Assembly: GCA_038250835.1 (NCBI GenBank)
Contig: JBBSBY010000006.1
Location: 10,929 to 74,928 of the forward strand
Origin: JBBSBY01 sp038250835
GTDB lineage: Bacteria > Desulfobacterota > Desulfomonilia > Desulfomonilales > Desulfomonilaceae
Direction of reading: 5' to 3'
Length of the DNA stretch: 64,000 nucleotides
In this document: positions 8,807-17,872 of the stretch, one piece after another
How the letters are laid out: the number at the start of each line of letters is the position of its first letter
How positions within the stretch are numbered: position 1 is the first letter of the stretch
Program-made: the position numbers and the translations under genes
The notes under the pieces: generated by a model
Told to the model about the DNA's origin: nothing
Seen by the model: only the letters and a program-made list of their open reading frames with translations
Databases searched by the model: none

Positions 8807-9868
8807 TCACCTCGCTGGATTTCCTGAAAGCTTGCGGAGATGTTCTTTTTGTTCCTTCAAATGCCAGGGCATTTCGGCGTACACAAAATTGAACATATCC
8901 TCGGGATTTGGATCGGATACCGCTTCATAGTCCTGAACCGATTTTTCAACCTTTGCGGAGAGTTCAGACATCAGATCCGCGTCTTTGTCCTCGTCCCAGC
9001 CTTTTTTGGCGATAAGGAACTTTTTCATTCTGTCGATAGGATCTTTAGCTCGCCAGGGATTAACCATATCTTCGGTTCGATATCTGCCGGCGTCGTCGGA
9101 AGTGGTATGATCATCCAATCTGTAAGTTACCAGCTCGACAAGTGAGGCTGAAAACTCATCCCTGGCCCTGGCGAGCATCTTTTTCAAAGTGAGATACACC
9201 GCAAAGACGTCATTGCCGTCGACTCTCACGCCTTCAATACCGTAAGCCTCGGCCTTCATCGCAATCGTCTCAGACGCCGTTTGTTGAGCAATGGGCACGG
9301 AAATAGCCCAATGATTGTTTTGGATTACGAACACAACGGGCAGTTTAAAAACGCCCGCGAAGTTCAAGCTTTCATGAAAATCACCCTGAGAGGTGGAGCC
9401 GTCCCCGGAACTAGACATCACGGCCAGCTTGTCTTTCTTAAACTTGGCGGCGTAGGCGATGCCCACGGCGTGGCAAAGGTGAGATCCAACGGTGATACAT
9501 ACCGGCAAGTCGCGAGACCCTTCAGGCGGCCTGGCGCCACGCTCATCACCGCCCCAATATTGAAACAACATCACGGGGTCGACGCCCCTGGCAAACATTG
9601 CTCCGAATTCTCGAAATGCCGGAGCAAACCAATCCTCCGGGTTCAAGGCCATGCCCATCCCGACATTGGACGCTTCTTGTCCACGCACAGAGGCGATGGT
9701 TCCCAGGCGGCCTTGCCTTTGCAGACTCAAGGCTTTGCTGTTCCACAATTTCGTAAAATTCATCAGCCTGTACATTTCCATAATTGTATCGTCAGGAATG
9801 TCCTTGACGGCTGATTCATCCACATTTCCTTCAGGGTCCATGAATTGAATTAAATCTTCATTGCTCAT
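8807..9868 (-). CDS. pdhA: Pyruvate dehydrogenase E1 component, alpha subunit
   Basis: 353 residues. The thiamine diphosphate motif GDGSTSQGDFHESLNFA starts near residue 158 and ends in VIQNN; the phosphorylation-loop-like region YRLDDHTTSDDAGRYR follows near 250. It is the catalytic partner of pdhB. AGGAAG lies 8 nt before the ATG. It heads the four-gene unit; 150 bp separate it from lipB, enough for a promoter, but the two lie on the same strand. Substrate assignment to pyruvate follows from similarity of the N-terminal half to PDH rather than branched-chain enzymes and is fairly secure. Confidence 0.95.
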   Translation of the reverse strand: MSNEDLIQFMDPEGNVDESAVKDIPDDTIMEMYRLMNFTKLWNSKALSLQRQGRLGTIASVRGQEASNVGMGMALNPEDWFAPAFREFGAMFARGVDPVMLFQYWGGDERGARPPEGSRDLPVCITVGSHLCHAVGIAYAAKFKKDKLAVMSSSGDGSTSQGDFHESLNFAGVFKLPVVFVIQNNHWAISVPIAQQTASETIAMKAEAYGIEGVRVDGNDVFAVYLTLKKMLARARDEFSASLVELVTYRLDDHTTSDDAGRYRTEDMVNPWRAKDPIDRMKKFLIAKKGWDEDKDADLMSELSAKVEKSVQDYEAVSDPNPEDMFNFVYAEMPWHLKEQKEHLRKLSGNPAR

Positions 9869-10018
9869 GATGATTCTTCCTATTGCGAAGATTTCAAGCT
9901 GAGATCTTATTACTGTTCTTTATCATTAACATCGCCGCCGGCGATTAATTCCGCTATTTAGCTTGACGGCTAAAAGGGCCGGGCCGTTAAAGAACATTGT
10001 AGTCACGAATACGGCTGA

Positions 10019-10732
10019 TTACCAATTTCCGATACTGAGAATAGGTTCATTTGAACCGCAATTTTCCATCACCGGACATTTTCGCCTGATGGGCTCACGC
10101 TCGAATACTTGAGCAAAGTTCTCGCAGATCGCCTGAATTACTTGTTCCCGAGACGGCGCAGTTCCAAGAACTTCTTCCAAAGTGGTTAGGCATGCGCCTT
10201 CAATACCGCAAGGACGCACATATTTGGATTGGCTGAAATCCCCCTGAACATTGACGGCAAATCCGAAGCTCGTTACCCATCTGCTCACCTTGATTCCCAT
10301 TGACATGATCTTGCGGGATCCCAGCCATAGGCCGATGTGGGCTGCCGTATCCCTACGGCGGCTCACATCTAAGCCAAATGAACGAAAAGTCAGTATCCCG
10401 ACTTGTTCCAGCTTTTCCATATGCTTTGAAATGTTGCGAGCATTCTGATCAAGAAGCATGATTGGACAGCAAACAATTTGACCCGGCCAATGATAGGTTA
10501 TTCCGCCTCCGCGAATACATCCGGTGAATTCAATTCCCTGGGCCCTCAATTCTTCCCGCGTGACCAACAAGTCTTTTGGAATTGAGCTATTGCGGTCCTT
10601 GAGTCCTACCGTGACGGTCTTTGGGTGAGTGACGAATAGAAGTATATCCGCAATCAGATCTTCGGCGCGTAAATCGGCAATCTGAGTCATGAATTCCTCG
10701 GTGTGACCGACGCCGGCGACCCCGAGATCCAT
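10019..10732 (-). CDS. lipB: Octanoyl-[ACP]:protein N-octanoyltransferase (lipoate synthesis)
   Basis: 237 residues from the ATG at 10732. LipB moves octanoyl from acyl carrier protein to the lipoyl lysine of E2; LipA then adds sulfur. Visible motifs: RGGGITYHWPGQ, KIMSMGIKVSRWVTSFGFAV with the conserved Lys, and RPCGIEGA with the catalytic Cys. I chose 10732 because AAGGT lies 8 nt upstream and the protein then has the family's usual length; an ATG at 10855 would add 41 residues with no homology expected. It sits just before pdhA, fitting a role in maturing that complex. lipA is not in the window. Confidence 0.9.
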   Translation of the reverse strand: MDLGVAGVGHTEEFMTQIADLRAEDLIADILLFVTHPKTVTVGLKDRNSSIPKDLLVTREELRAQGIEFTGCIRGGGITYHWPGQIVCCPIMLLDQNARNISKHMEKLEQVGILTFRSFGLDVSRRRDTAAHIGLWLGSRKIMSMGIKVSRWVTSFGFAVNVQGDFSQSKYVRPCGIEGACLTTLEEVLGTAPSREQVIQAICENFAQVFEREPIRRKCPVMENCGSNEPILSIGNW

Positions 10733-10896
10733 AACGTATACCTTATTTGATAATAGGCCGGTTTGGGACACGAGGTTACAGCCTCCGGCTAATGTACGAT
10801 TACTAATGGATTTCGGCGGCATGGACGGAATAGCAATGCAGCCGTAACGATCCATTCTGTTTAATATCTAAGGAGTTAAAAGCCCCTACTCTGAAC

Positions 10897-11565
10897 CTAC
10901 CTTGCGATCATTACCCTGACCATATCCGCTGAGTTTTCAAGGTGGTCCGCTATGTCCCCGGTGGTTTCCACAAGACGCACCATAATGAAGAATGTCTTGG
11001 AGGGCATTTCATCCAGGGCGCAAAGCCTTATCAGCATTGTCTTTTCAAGGTCGTCGGATTCACGTTCCCTGAATCGTATTTCCCTGATTACTTCTTTGAC
11101 GGCGTCACGGTCCTGTTCCATTCGATTAATAAAGTAGGTGTGAGCTCGACGAGTCATTTCCGGTAGGAACCCGACATAATCGTTCACCTGCTTTGCCAAC
11201 AGAATGTAATCTTTTTGTATTTCTTCAGGTAGATCAAGCTGATAATAGGACATCCAGTAAAGGCAGTTCTTAATGCCGTCAACGACTTTATCGGCTTCCC
11301 GTAAAAAGTTGAAAAAAACCGATTTATCAAACGGCAGAAGAATGGACGCCGGCAAATGCGCCCTTATGTTGCGCTTCATTTTGTCGGCTTCATTTTCGAT
11401 CTCCCTTATATCTTCTTTAAGGAGTTCGAATTTATCTCTATCGCCGGCAAAATAAGCCTTAACGGCCTCAGCGAAAATAGGTCCGCATTGCGATACTTTA
11501 TCAGCATGTTTGATCGTTCCTTCCAAAGGAGAGCGACGAAAAAGGTTACTCAATACAAGACGCAT
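10897..11565 (-). CDS. DUF47 (PhoU-like) protein paired with a phosphate transporter
   Basis: 222 residues, all-helical PhoU-like DUF47 family (TIGR00153 type). Conserved features include KMKRNIRAHLP (about 56-66), the DKVVDGIKNCLYWMS stretch and RERESDDLEKTML near 165. Proteins of this family are encoded next to Pit transporters and are thought to modulate them; the mechanism is not settled. Here it starts 21 nt after the pit stop, with AGGAAGG as ribosome site, so co-transcription is very likely. Confidence 0.9.
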   Translation of the reverse strand: MRLVLSNLFRRSPLEGTIKHADKVSQCGPIFAEAVKAYFAGDRDKFELLKEDIREIENEADKMKRNIRAHLPASILLPFDKSVFFNFLREADKVVDGIKNCLYWMSYYQLDLPEEIQKDYILLAKQVNDYVGFLPEMTRRAHTYFINRMEQDRDAVKEVIREIRFRERESDDLEKTMLIRLCALDEMPSKTFFIMVRLVETTGDIADHLENSADMVRVMIAR

Positions 11566-11586
11566 AGCGCACCTTCCTGTTAGCCG

Positions 11587-12819
11587 TTATGTAAGGCAAA
11601 TCAATACGATATAAATCAGCGCCGATGTCAGCGCCGCGACGGGAACGGTGATAACCCAATACACCATGATCCTCGCCAGAGTTCCCAAATCAAGTAGACC
11701 TTGAAGCCCGCGGGCTAACCCAACACCCACAAAAGCTCCCACGGCGGCGTGAGTAGTTGAGACCGGCAGGCCCATCATGGTCGCTATCAATATGACGGTT
11801 GCCGCTGAAAATTCTACCGTGAATCCTCTTACGCTAGTGAGTTCCGTAATCTTTGACCCCATGGTCTCTATGACTCTGTACCCCCAGGTGAGAATCCCCA
11901 CGGCTATCATGGCGCCGCCAAAGGCCAATAAAAGCTGGGGAACAGGAGTCACGCCCGACATAGATCCCGTCGAATATATTTGGTAAATACCGGCCAACGG
12001 CCCCATGGCGTTTGCGACGTCGTTCGCCCCTGTGCCGAAAGCCACATAGCATGAAGTCATTACTTGTAGATACTTGAAAATTTGCTCGGCGACGGTGAGT
12101 TCCCCGCGCTCGAATTTGTGTCTCAGGATCATGGCGGCTACGATTCCACTGATTGCCGCAGCGGCCAAGGGAATTAGAAAAAGCACCGGCCCTTCAATAT
12201 TCAATTTTGATGCCAGAGGTGTTTCCAAAAACAAAGACAAAGTCACCATAAAAAAAGTGATAGCGACTAAAAAGGGACTTGTGTAAACGGCCCCGACAGC
12301 CGTATCAAATTTAGCTAATATATTCTTTTCTATGAACCTAAAAATGAAAAATGCCGCTATTCCGCTGAAAACAGGTGAAAGAATCCAAGAAGAAATTATG
12401 AAAGCCACCGCACCCCAATGAACTATACCTGGGCCACCGGCAACCAGGCCCACTCCAATCATCGCCCCTACCAACGAGTGTGTGGTTGATACCGGCAAAT
12501 TTCTGAACGTGCTGATACACACCCAAATTGACGCGGCAAATAGAGCGGAAAGCAATCCAAGCCAAAGCAAGCGGGGGCTTCCTATGGCGGCAGGGTTAAT
12601 TATTCCTTTTAATATGGTTTTTGAGACATGGGAGCCTACGAATGTGGCGCCGACAAATGTCAATATAGTGGCCAGGAAAAGAGCTTGTCTGAGCGTTATT
12701 ACTTTGGCGCCCACAGCGGAAGCCATGGCGTTCGCGCAGTCATTCGCGCCTATGTTCCAGGCCATATACGTGCCGGCGATCACGCTGAGAATCAGCAATG
12801 TAGATTGGCCGTCCACCAT
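11587..12819 (-). CDS. pit: Inorganic phosphate transporter, PiT family
   Basis: 410 residues from the ATG at 12819. It is a polytopic membrane protein that takes up phosphate (often as a metal-phosphate complex) with a cation. The duplicated PiT signatures are clear: GANDCANAMASAVGAK near the N-terminus and GANDVANAMGPLAG in the second half, each followed by a PVSTTHSLVGA / PVSTTHAAVGA motif. A TTG at 12837 would add six residues, but GGAG lies 5 nt before the ATG at 12819, so I use that. It heads the pit-DUF47 pair. Without the accessory gene's data the coupling ion cannot be told. Confidence 0.94.
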   Translation of the reverse strand: MVDGQSTLLILSVIAGTYMAWNIGANDCANAMASAVGAKVITLRQALFLATILTFVGATFVGSHVSKTILKGIINPAAIGSPRLLWLGLLSALFAASIWVCISTFRNLPVSTTHSLVGAMIGVGLVAGGPGIVHWGAVAFIISSWILSPVFSGIAAFFIFRFIEKNILAKFDTAVGAVYTSPFLVAITFFMVTLSLFLETPLASKLNIEGPVLFLIPLAAAAISGIVAAMILRHKFERGELTVAEQIFKYLQVMTSCYVAFGTGANDVANAMGPLAGIYQIYSTGSMSGVTPVPQLLLAFGGAMIAVGILTWGYRVIETMGSKITELTSVRGFTVEFSAATVILIATMMGLPVSTTHAAVGAFVGVGLARGLQGLLDLGTLARIMVYWVITVPVAALTSALIYIVLICLT

Positions 12820-13084
12820 ACATACTCCGAAACACAATTGCTCAAAAAAGGTGATGTGCGGATTTGTATAACAAATAGACGGCTGAATTACCAGTTTGAC
12901 TTTGGGAAAAGAACTTAACGCGGAACCAAGTGTCTATAACCAAAGGTGAAATAAGATGGTATATCGCCGCAGTTTCATAAGCGTCATACTCGGCAATTTT
13001 AAAGTTGATCGGTTCCAAACCAAATTTCTAGTAAGAAAAAGACCAACTTTACAAAATTGAGATTAAAAAGGGAGATAATTACAA

Positions 13085-13525
13085 ATGTCGGACGAAATGT
13101 TTCCTTGGAGGAGAAAAGAATGGTTAGAATTGCGCAAAGATTTCGATGGCCTGGTGGCACGAGTCTTTGGAGAAGAAGCAAAAAAGGATTTGATGACGTT
13201 TTCGCCGGCCATTGATGTGACCGAGACTGATAATGACGTTATTGTCAAAGCTGAGATTCCCGGTATGGTCAAGAGTGATCTCGATGTTACTCTGACCGGC
13301 GACGTGTTGACAATCAAGGGCGAGAAGCGGGAAGAAAAGGAAGAAAATACAGCGGATCGCCACACTATTGAACGAAGATTCGGCAGCTTCACGCGTTCCG
13401 TTACGTTGCCTCGCAAAGTGCAAGGAGACAAAATCCAAGCAAAATATGAAAACGGGGTTCTAAATCTGACGATGCCAAAGATCGAATCCGAACTGGATTC
13501 ATCCAGGAAGATCAGTGTCGAGTAG
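13085..13525 (+). CDS. hsp20: Small heat shock protein, Hsp20/alpha-crystallin
   Basis: 146 residues. The alpha-crystallin domain spans about 38-138, starting at FSPAIDVTETDNDVIVKAEI and ending with the GVLNLTMPK motif that caps the beta-sandwich. These ATP-independent chaperones hold unfolding proteins in oligomers. AGGGAG precedes the ATG by 9 nt. It is transcribed alone and divergently from pit across about 265 bp; I could not see a sure heat-shock promoter. A TTCG-loop hairpin follows the stop. Confidence 0.95.
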   Translation: MSDEMFPWRRKEWLELRKDFDGLVARVFGEEAKKDLMTFSPAIDVTETDNDVIVKAEIPGMVKSDLDVTLTGDVLTIKGEKREEKEENTADRHTIERRFGSFTRSVTLPRKVQGDKIQAKYENGVLNLTMPKIESELDSSRKISVE

Positions 13526-13535
13526 AAATCCTTAC

Positions 13536-13553
13536 GCCGCCCTTCGGGGCGGT
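13536..13553 (+). terminator. Hairpin after hsp20
   Basis: CCGCCC (13537-13542) and GGGCGG (13547-13552) close a TTCG tetraloop. It is 11 nt past the hsp20 stop. The following sequence TGTCAGTTTG is only weakly T-rich. Confidence 0.5.
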
Positions 13554-13585
13554 GTCAGTTTGCAATTAGGAGCTAAAGGAATTAA

Positions 13586-13937
13586 GTGAAATTTATGCCA
13601 TGTCCATCCTGCGGTCATTCTGAGATGGAAGAAAAAGTTATCGATAAAACTATTTCGTACGGCGATTGCTCAGCGACTCTTTCCGGTATGAAGGGACATT
13701 TTGTCCGGAATGTGGCGACGGTGTATGGGATACGCGGAGCTATAAACGGTTTACTAAAGCTCAGGCGGTTATTTGTAGCTCAGGTGAGAAATACCGTCGG
13801 CGCCGACATACCAAATTCCCCCTTATCTGGAGGACTTTAACCTTATTTTTGATAATTCCAATCGTTCGTTACGGTGCCAATGGGGAGCCCCGTCTTTTCT
13901 TTCTCCTGTGGATACCGTACACGCCGACTAACCGTGC
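13586..13937 (+). pseudogene. Decayed MqsA/YgiT-type zinc-finger antitoxin
   Basis: A GTG start with AAGGA upstream opens a protein with PCPSCGHSEM, as in the zinc-binding N-terminus of MqsA-family antitoxins. The frame breaks in a T-run near 13700: the one-base-shifted frame continues with FCPECGDGVWDTRSYKRFT, the second CxxC pair. A further shift near 13765 returns to the first frame with AQVRNTVGADI, and around 13865-13925 a third stretch (RYGANGEP, LLWIPYTP) resembles the end of the family's helix-turn-helix domain. So at least two indels disrupt the gene. MqsA normally neutralises an MqsR-type RNase and represses its operon; no toxin gene is next to it. A sequencing error could explain one shift but hardly all. 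Confidence 0.6.
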
Positions 13938-14004
13938 GCCGCGCTTTATTCCCGGCTACCGGCTTTCACCGGTATGACGTGGTTCACGGCTCTCGCTACT
14001 TACT

Positions 14005-16137
14005 TCAGGTTTTATCCGGCGCGGCTTCAGCTAAGGTGAAAAAGAAAGTCGAGCTTTCATCCGGACTGGATTCCACCCATATTTGTCCGCCATGTTGCTC
14101 CACAATTTTCCGTGAGATGGCCAATCCTATACCCGTGCCGGGATATTCCGTTCTGGTGTGTAGTCGTTGGAAAATCAAGAATATACGATCCTGGAATTCA
14201 GGTGGTATACCAATTCCGTTGTCATGAATTGAAAATAGCCATTTAGATTTGTTCTTTGCCACAGAAATATGAATTTTTGGTTTTTCAGCGCCCCTAAATT
14301 TGATGGCGTTTGAGAGAAGATTTTGAAACAATTGTCTAAGTTGACTAGCGTTTCCGGATACCTCGGGAAGATTATCGCTTGTTATAACCGCTCCGCTTTT
14401 ATCCACAGCGCTTGTCAAATCGATCAAAGCGGATTCCACAATTGCGTTACAATCCACATTGTGGAATTTTGATCCGGAACCAATTCTCGAATATACAAGT
14501 AGGTCATTAATCAGCAAGGTTGCGCGAGCCGCAGCTTCCACGGCATAATTGATGAAAGTGGTCGCTTCCGGTTCAAGTTTAGATTTATATCGTCGTTCTA
14601 AAATTTGTACTGAATTCGTTACATTCCGAAGCGGCTCCTGTAAATCGTGGGAACAAACATACGCAAATTGTCTGAGGTCATCATTTGACGCCGTTAGCTC
14701 ACTCAAGGTTTCTTTAAGTTTTTCTTCGGCCAGTTTGGCTTCAGTTATATCAATGGCGTTGCCCATGACTGATGGACGATTGTTGAACTCCAGAGAAACC
14801 ATGGAAACTCTGAGTATTCGGCTTACGCCATCTTTCAAACTGATGGTTGTTTCAATAGATTCGGGCCAATTGGCGCCAAGTTGAACCTCAGCCAGGGCGT
14901 TTTTCAGGATTTGCCGGTCTTCTTCCATAAAGTTGGCCCAAAACTGAGACCCAATAATTTCTTCCGGACTCATGGAAAGCATTGAGGCATAGATTTTGTT
15001 TGCGAAAACATACTTGTCGTCCTGAAGAATAAAAACTCCTACCAGTGAATTTTGCACGAGTCTGCGGTAACGCTCCTCACATTCGTGGAGAGCTTTTTGA
15101 GCCGCCTCCCAGTCTTTGCGCATTCTTGTCGCATTAATGCCAAAGGCCATGTCATCGACTAGAGCGTTGAGCAATTCTGCTTCCTCGTCATCAAAGTTGT
15201 CTGCGCTATTCGCCCAAACAACCAGCCCTCCTATGACGGTGTTTTGAATAATTATAGGCTGGACAATAAATGATGGACACGCCGCAACGAATGTTTGCTT
15301 CACACGAGTCCTGAGATGAGAGTAATCATCTTTGTCGGTAAGGTTACGCTGAGCTTCATTTAATATTGTAGAAACTGTTGAAACATACGTTTCCACACCG
15401 GAATCCTCTGCGCTTACGGAGCAGTTGTCAGTTCCAACTTTAGCCACGGGAATCAAATCTTGGCCGTCGTTCTTATACAGAAGAATCCAGGCCATCGGAT
15501 ATCCGCCGGTTTCTACGATTATTTTGCATATTTCGTGAAGAAGATCCTCTTCATTGGAAGTCCTTACCAACGCGTGGTTGCTTTCACTGAATGCCCTGAG
15601 CGATCGAGACGCCCTTCTTAAATTCGCTTCCGTCTTTTTTCTATCGGCAATCTCCAGTTCCAGCTCTATAGTCTTTTCTTCGAGCTTACGGATCATACGC
15701 TCGTTGTACAGAGTGAAAATCGTCTCTTCACGCTTTAAGTTCGATATCTTTGCTTGAAAAGCGGCGAGTCGAATTTCTCCGTCAATCTTGTTGATCTCTT
15801 CAATGAATTTCTCGGGGTCAATGGGCTTTCGCAAGAACTTGGAGGCGCCAAGGGCGTATGCGAGGTTTTCATCCTGTTCATCTTTGTGAGTGGCGGTAAA
15901 AAAAACAAAAGGGATACTCGAAAAGGCCGGGTTTTTCTTAACTGCTTTGCATAATCTGAATCCATCAATTTCCGGCATCAGTACATCGGAAATGATCAGA
16001 TCCCCAGGTTCATGTGATAAAGCTGCCAGCGCTTCCGCGCCATTGGACGCCGTTACAACCTTATGGCCGATCCCCTTGAGAATCACTTCGTAAAGGTAAA
16101 GATCTTCTTTTGTGTCATCGACAATGAGTATTTTCAT
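14005..16137 (-). CDS. Receiver-GAF-PAS histidine kinase
   Basis: 710 residues, soluble. Order: receiver domain (1-120, phospho-acceptor Asp51 in ISDVLMPE), coiled-coil (about 135-175), GAF domain (about 180-340), PAS domain (about 350-470), and a kinase core with His497 in SHDLQEPL, then NLLSNAIKF, DNGIGI and GTGIGLAISRK. The H-D-L-Q-E-P box is typical of phytochrome-type and other soluble hybrid kinases. A receiver at the N-terminus means it can take phosphate as well as give it. It is the last gene of the minus-strand stressosome cluster, 23 nt after the single-domain receiver gene. The ribosome site before the ATG is weak. Confidence 0.92.
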   Translation of the reverse strand: MKILIVDDTKEDLYLYEVILKGIGHKVVTASNGAEALAALSHEPGDLIISDVLMPEIDGFRLCKAVKKNPAFSSIPFVFFTATHKDEQDENLAYALGASKFLRKPIDPEKFIEEINKIDGEIRLAAFQAKISNLKREETIFTLYNERMIRKLEEKTIELELEIADRKKTEANLRRASRSLRAFSESNHALVRTSNEEDLLHEICKIIVETGGYPMAWILLYKNDGQDLIPVAKVGTDNCSVSAEDSGVETYVSTVSTILNEAQRNLTDKDDYSHLRTRVKQTFVAACPSFIVQPIIIQNTVIGGLVVWANSADNFDDEEAELLNALVDDMAFGINATRMRKDWEAAQKALHECEERYRRLVQNSLVGVFILQDDKYVFANKIYASMLSMSPEEIIGSQFWANFMEEDRQILKNALAEVQLGANWPESIETTISLKDGVSRILRVSMVSLEFNNRPSVMGNAIDITEAKLAEEKLKETLSELTASNDDLRQFAYVCSHDLQEPLRNVTNSVQILERRYKSKLEPEATTFINYAVEAAARATLLINDLLVYSRIGSGSKFHNVDCNAIVESALIDLTSAVDKSGAVITSDNLPEVSGNASQLRQLFQNLLSNAIKFRGAEKPKIHISVAKNKSKWLFSIHDNGIGIPPEFQDRIFLIFQRLHTRTEYPGTGIGLAISRKIVEQHGGQIWVESSPDESSTFFFTLAEAAPDKT

Positions 16138-16160
16138 TAGCTTCGTTCACGGGGTTACCA

Positions 16161-16514
16161 TCATAGATAAATTTCTATTTCCGCTATAAAGGTATCCGGA
16201 TTGACGGGTTTTTGAATATATCCGTCGCAACCGGCGGCAAGAGCGTCTTCACGGTCTCCAGGCATTGCATATGACGTCAGAGCTATAATTGGAACTTTAC
16301 TCGCCTTGGAACGGATAAGCTTGGTGGTTTCCAATCCATCCATGTCCGGCAACTGAACATCCATGATAATTAGATCTGGGAAGGAATCGAAAGCCATTGT
16401 TACGGCAGTTTTCCCATCCACGGCCGCCACAACTTCATACCCGCTTTTTTCCAGGAGGAATCGAGTTAAATATAAATTTGCTTCGTTATCCTCTACGACT
16501 AGAATGCGTTTCAC
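16161..16514 (-). CDS. Single-domain response regulator (CheY-like)
   Basis: 117 residues, receiver domain only: acidic pocket EDN (8-10), phospho-acceptor Asp52 in IIMDVQLPD, conserved Thr in ALTSYA and Lys in IQKPVNP. With no output domain it must act by protein contact or as a relay. I place the start at the GTG at 16514, which has GAGG 6 nt upstream, rather than a TTG at 16526. It then overlaps the end of the preceding kinase by 29 nt, so the two are coupled and probably partners. Confidence 0.9.
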   Translation of the reverse strand: MKRILVVEDNEANLYLTRFLLEKSGYEVVAAVDGKTAVTMAFDSFPDLIIMDVQLPDMDGLETTKLIRSKASKVPIIALTSYAMPGDREDALAAGCDGYIQKPVNPDTFIAEIEIYL

Positions 16515-17820
16515 TATTGTCCTCAAATTTCATGGGAAGAACAAATGAAAATATGCTCCCTTTATTCAATTCACTTTCAGCCCAAATTTCGCCGCCCATT
16601 CGGTTGACCAGTTTTCTGCATAAGTAGAGGCCGAGTCCGGTACCCTGCTTACCCCTCATACCATTTGGGTTGATTTGTTGAAAGGGAGCAAACAGTTTTG
16701 GCAAATCATCGCTTCCTATACCGCTGCCGCAATCCTTGACGTCGATTCTAATCTGAGCGGCATCAGGAAAAGATTGATTGATAATAAGTGTTCCTGAGTC
16801 GCTGAACTTTACAGCGTTGTCTACCAAGTTCAATAAGATCTGTTTTAGCCGCCTAGCGTCTGAATTAATGGTTAAGTCGGCGGGAATACTAATTTTCAAA
16901 TCAATGTTTTTATCGCTGAGCGCGGGTCTAACCGTCTCGAGAACCTCTTCAGCAACGGCGGACACATTGACCGTCGAAATATTCAGCTCAACCTTTCCCG
17001 CTTCTATTTTCGATATATCGAGCACGTCGTTAATTAGGCTCAGTAGGTGCCGTCCGCTGTTTTGCACCATGGTGAGCTGTTTACGCTGCTCATCGTTAAT
17101 ATCCCCGGCCATACCTTTTAGGATTATTCCCGTAAATCCTAAAATTGAATTGAGAGGGGTCCTAAGCTCATGGCTCATACTTGCTAGAAATACGGATTTA
17201 AGCTGATCCGCTTCTTGAAGCCTTTCGTTGGCGATTTGCAGTTCCCGTGTTAGTTGTTCCAGTTCAGTATTTTGTTCAGTCAGTTTCTCTTGCTGGTTTT
17301 GCAATTCTTGCAGTACGGCGCCCAGCTCCTTGTTCTGCTGGTTCAATTCATCAATGGGATCTCTTGGGATTATGGTCCGTATTTTTTGTTCGATGGATTC
17401 TAATTCAGACTCTGAAACATGACGCGAGCTTGGTAAAATCTTTCCGATCACCACCGATTCATTCGCTAAACCGGTTTCGAACTTGAAGGCATCCATTAGG
17501 CGCTTGGCGGCCAGACATCCTGAAGCCATCCCCTCAACGGAAAATTGTTTCCGACCCAATAAACTCTCAGGCAAAGTCCCTTGAACTATAATTTCAATAT
17601 CGAATACGCTCGGCGCCGACTGACCGGACACAAAAAATTCAATCTGCTTCACCGTAGCGGCCTGGGCGACGTCTCTCATCACCTCCGAGACGGCGGTGGT
17701 TATCCGTGTCAGCTCATGATGGTGAAAACCTAGGAGAGAAGCTATGTCACGAGCCCACTGCCGAACTTGAACAAAGTCCGTGCTTTTTCTAGGCTTCACA
17801 ACTAAAAGGGTTTTTTTCAT
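16486..17820 (-). CDS. Histidine kinase with an N-terminal RsbW/RsbT-like ATPase domain
   Basis: 444 residues from the ATG at 17820 (a TTG at 17829 is possible). Residues about 1-135 look like an RsbW/RsbT-type GHKL domain, with an N-box-like TAVSEVMRDVAQAA but no clear G1 box. A coiled coil rich in Gln/Leu (about 150-205) joins it to a normal kinase core: His217 in SMSHELRTPLN, NLVDNAVKF, DCGSGI and GTGLGLYLCRK. Such a front end could dock to the stressosome switch proteins encoded just upstream. It lies 52 nt after the phosphatase gene and overlaps the receiver gene downstream. Confidence 0.88.
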   Translation of the reverse strand: MKKTLLVVKPRKSTDFVQVRQWARDIASLLGFHHHELTRITTAVSEVMRDVAQAATVKQIEFFVSGQSAPSVFDIEIIVQGTLPESLLGRKQFSVEGMASGCLAAKRLMDAFKFETGLANESVVIGKILPSSRHVSESELESIEQKIRTIIPRDPIDELNQQNKELGAVLQELQNQQEKLTEQNTELEQLTRELQIANERLQEADQLKSVFLASMSHELRTPLNSILGFTGIILKGMAGDINDEQRKQLTMVQNSGRHLLSLINDVLDISKIEAGKVELNISTVNVSAVAEEVLETVRPALSDKNIDLKISIPADLTINSDARRLKQILLNLVDNAVKFSDSGTLIINQSFPDAAQIRIDVKDCGSGIGSDDLPKLFAPFQQINPNGMRGKQGTGLGLYLCRKLVNRMGGEIWAESELNKGSIFSFVLPMKFEDNSETHSSRRG

Positions 17821-17872
17821 CGATTCCAAATTTATCGAATCTCTTGGTGTGAGCGTATCAAGGAACTACAAC

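Noticed and set aside
9281..9814. A 177-codon plus-strand frame.
   Set aside because: It is opposite pdhA, whose thiamine diphosphate motif is in the other frame.
12820..12837. TTG start of the pit gene six codons upstream.
   Set aside because: The ATG at 12819 has GGAG five nucleotides upstream; the TTG has none.
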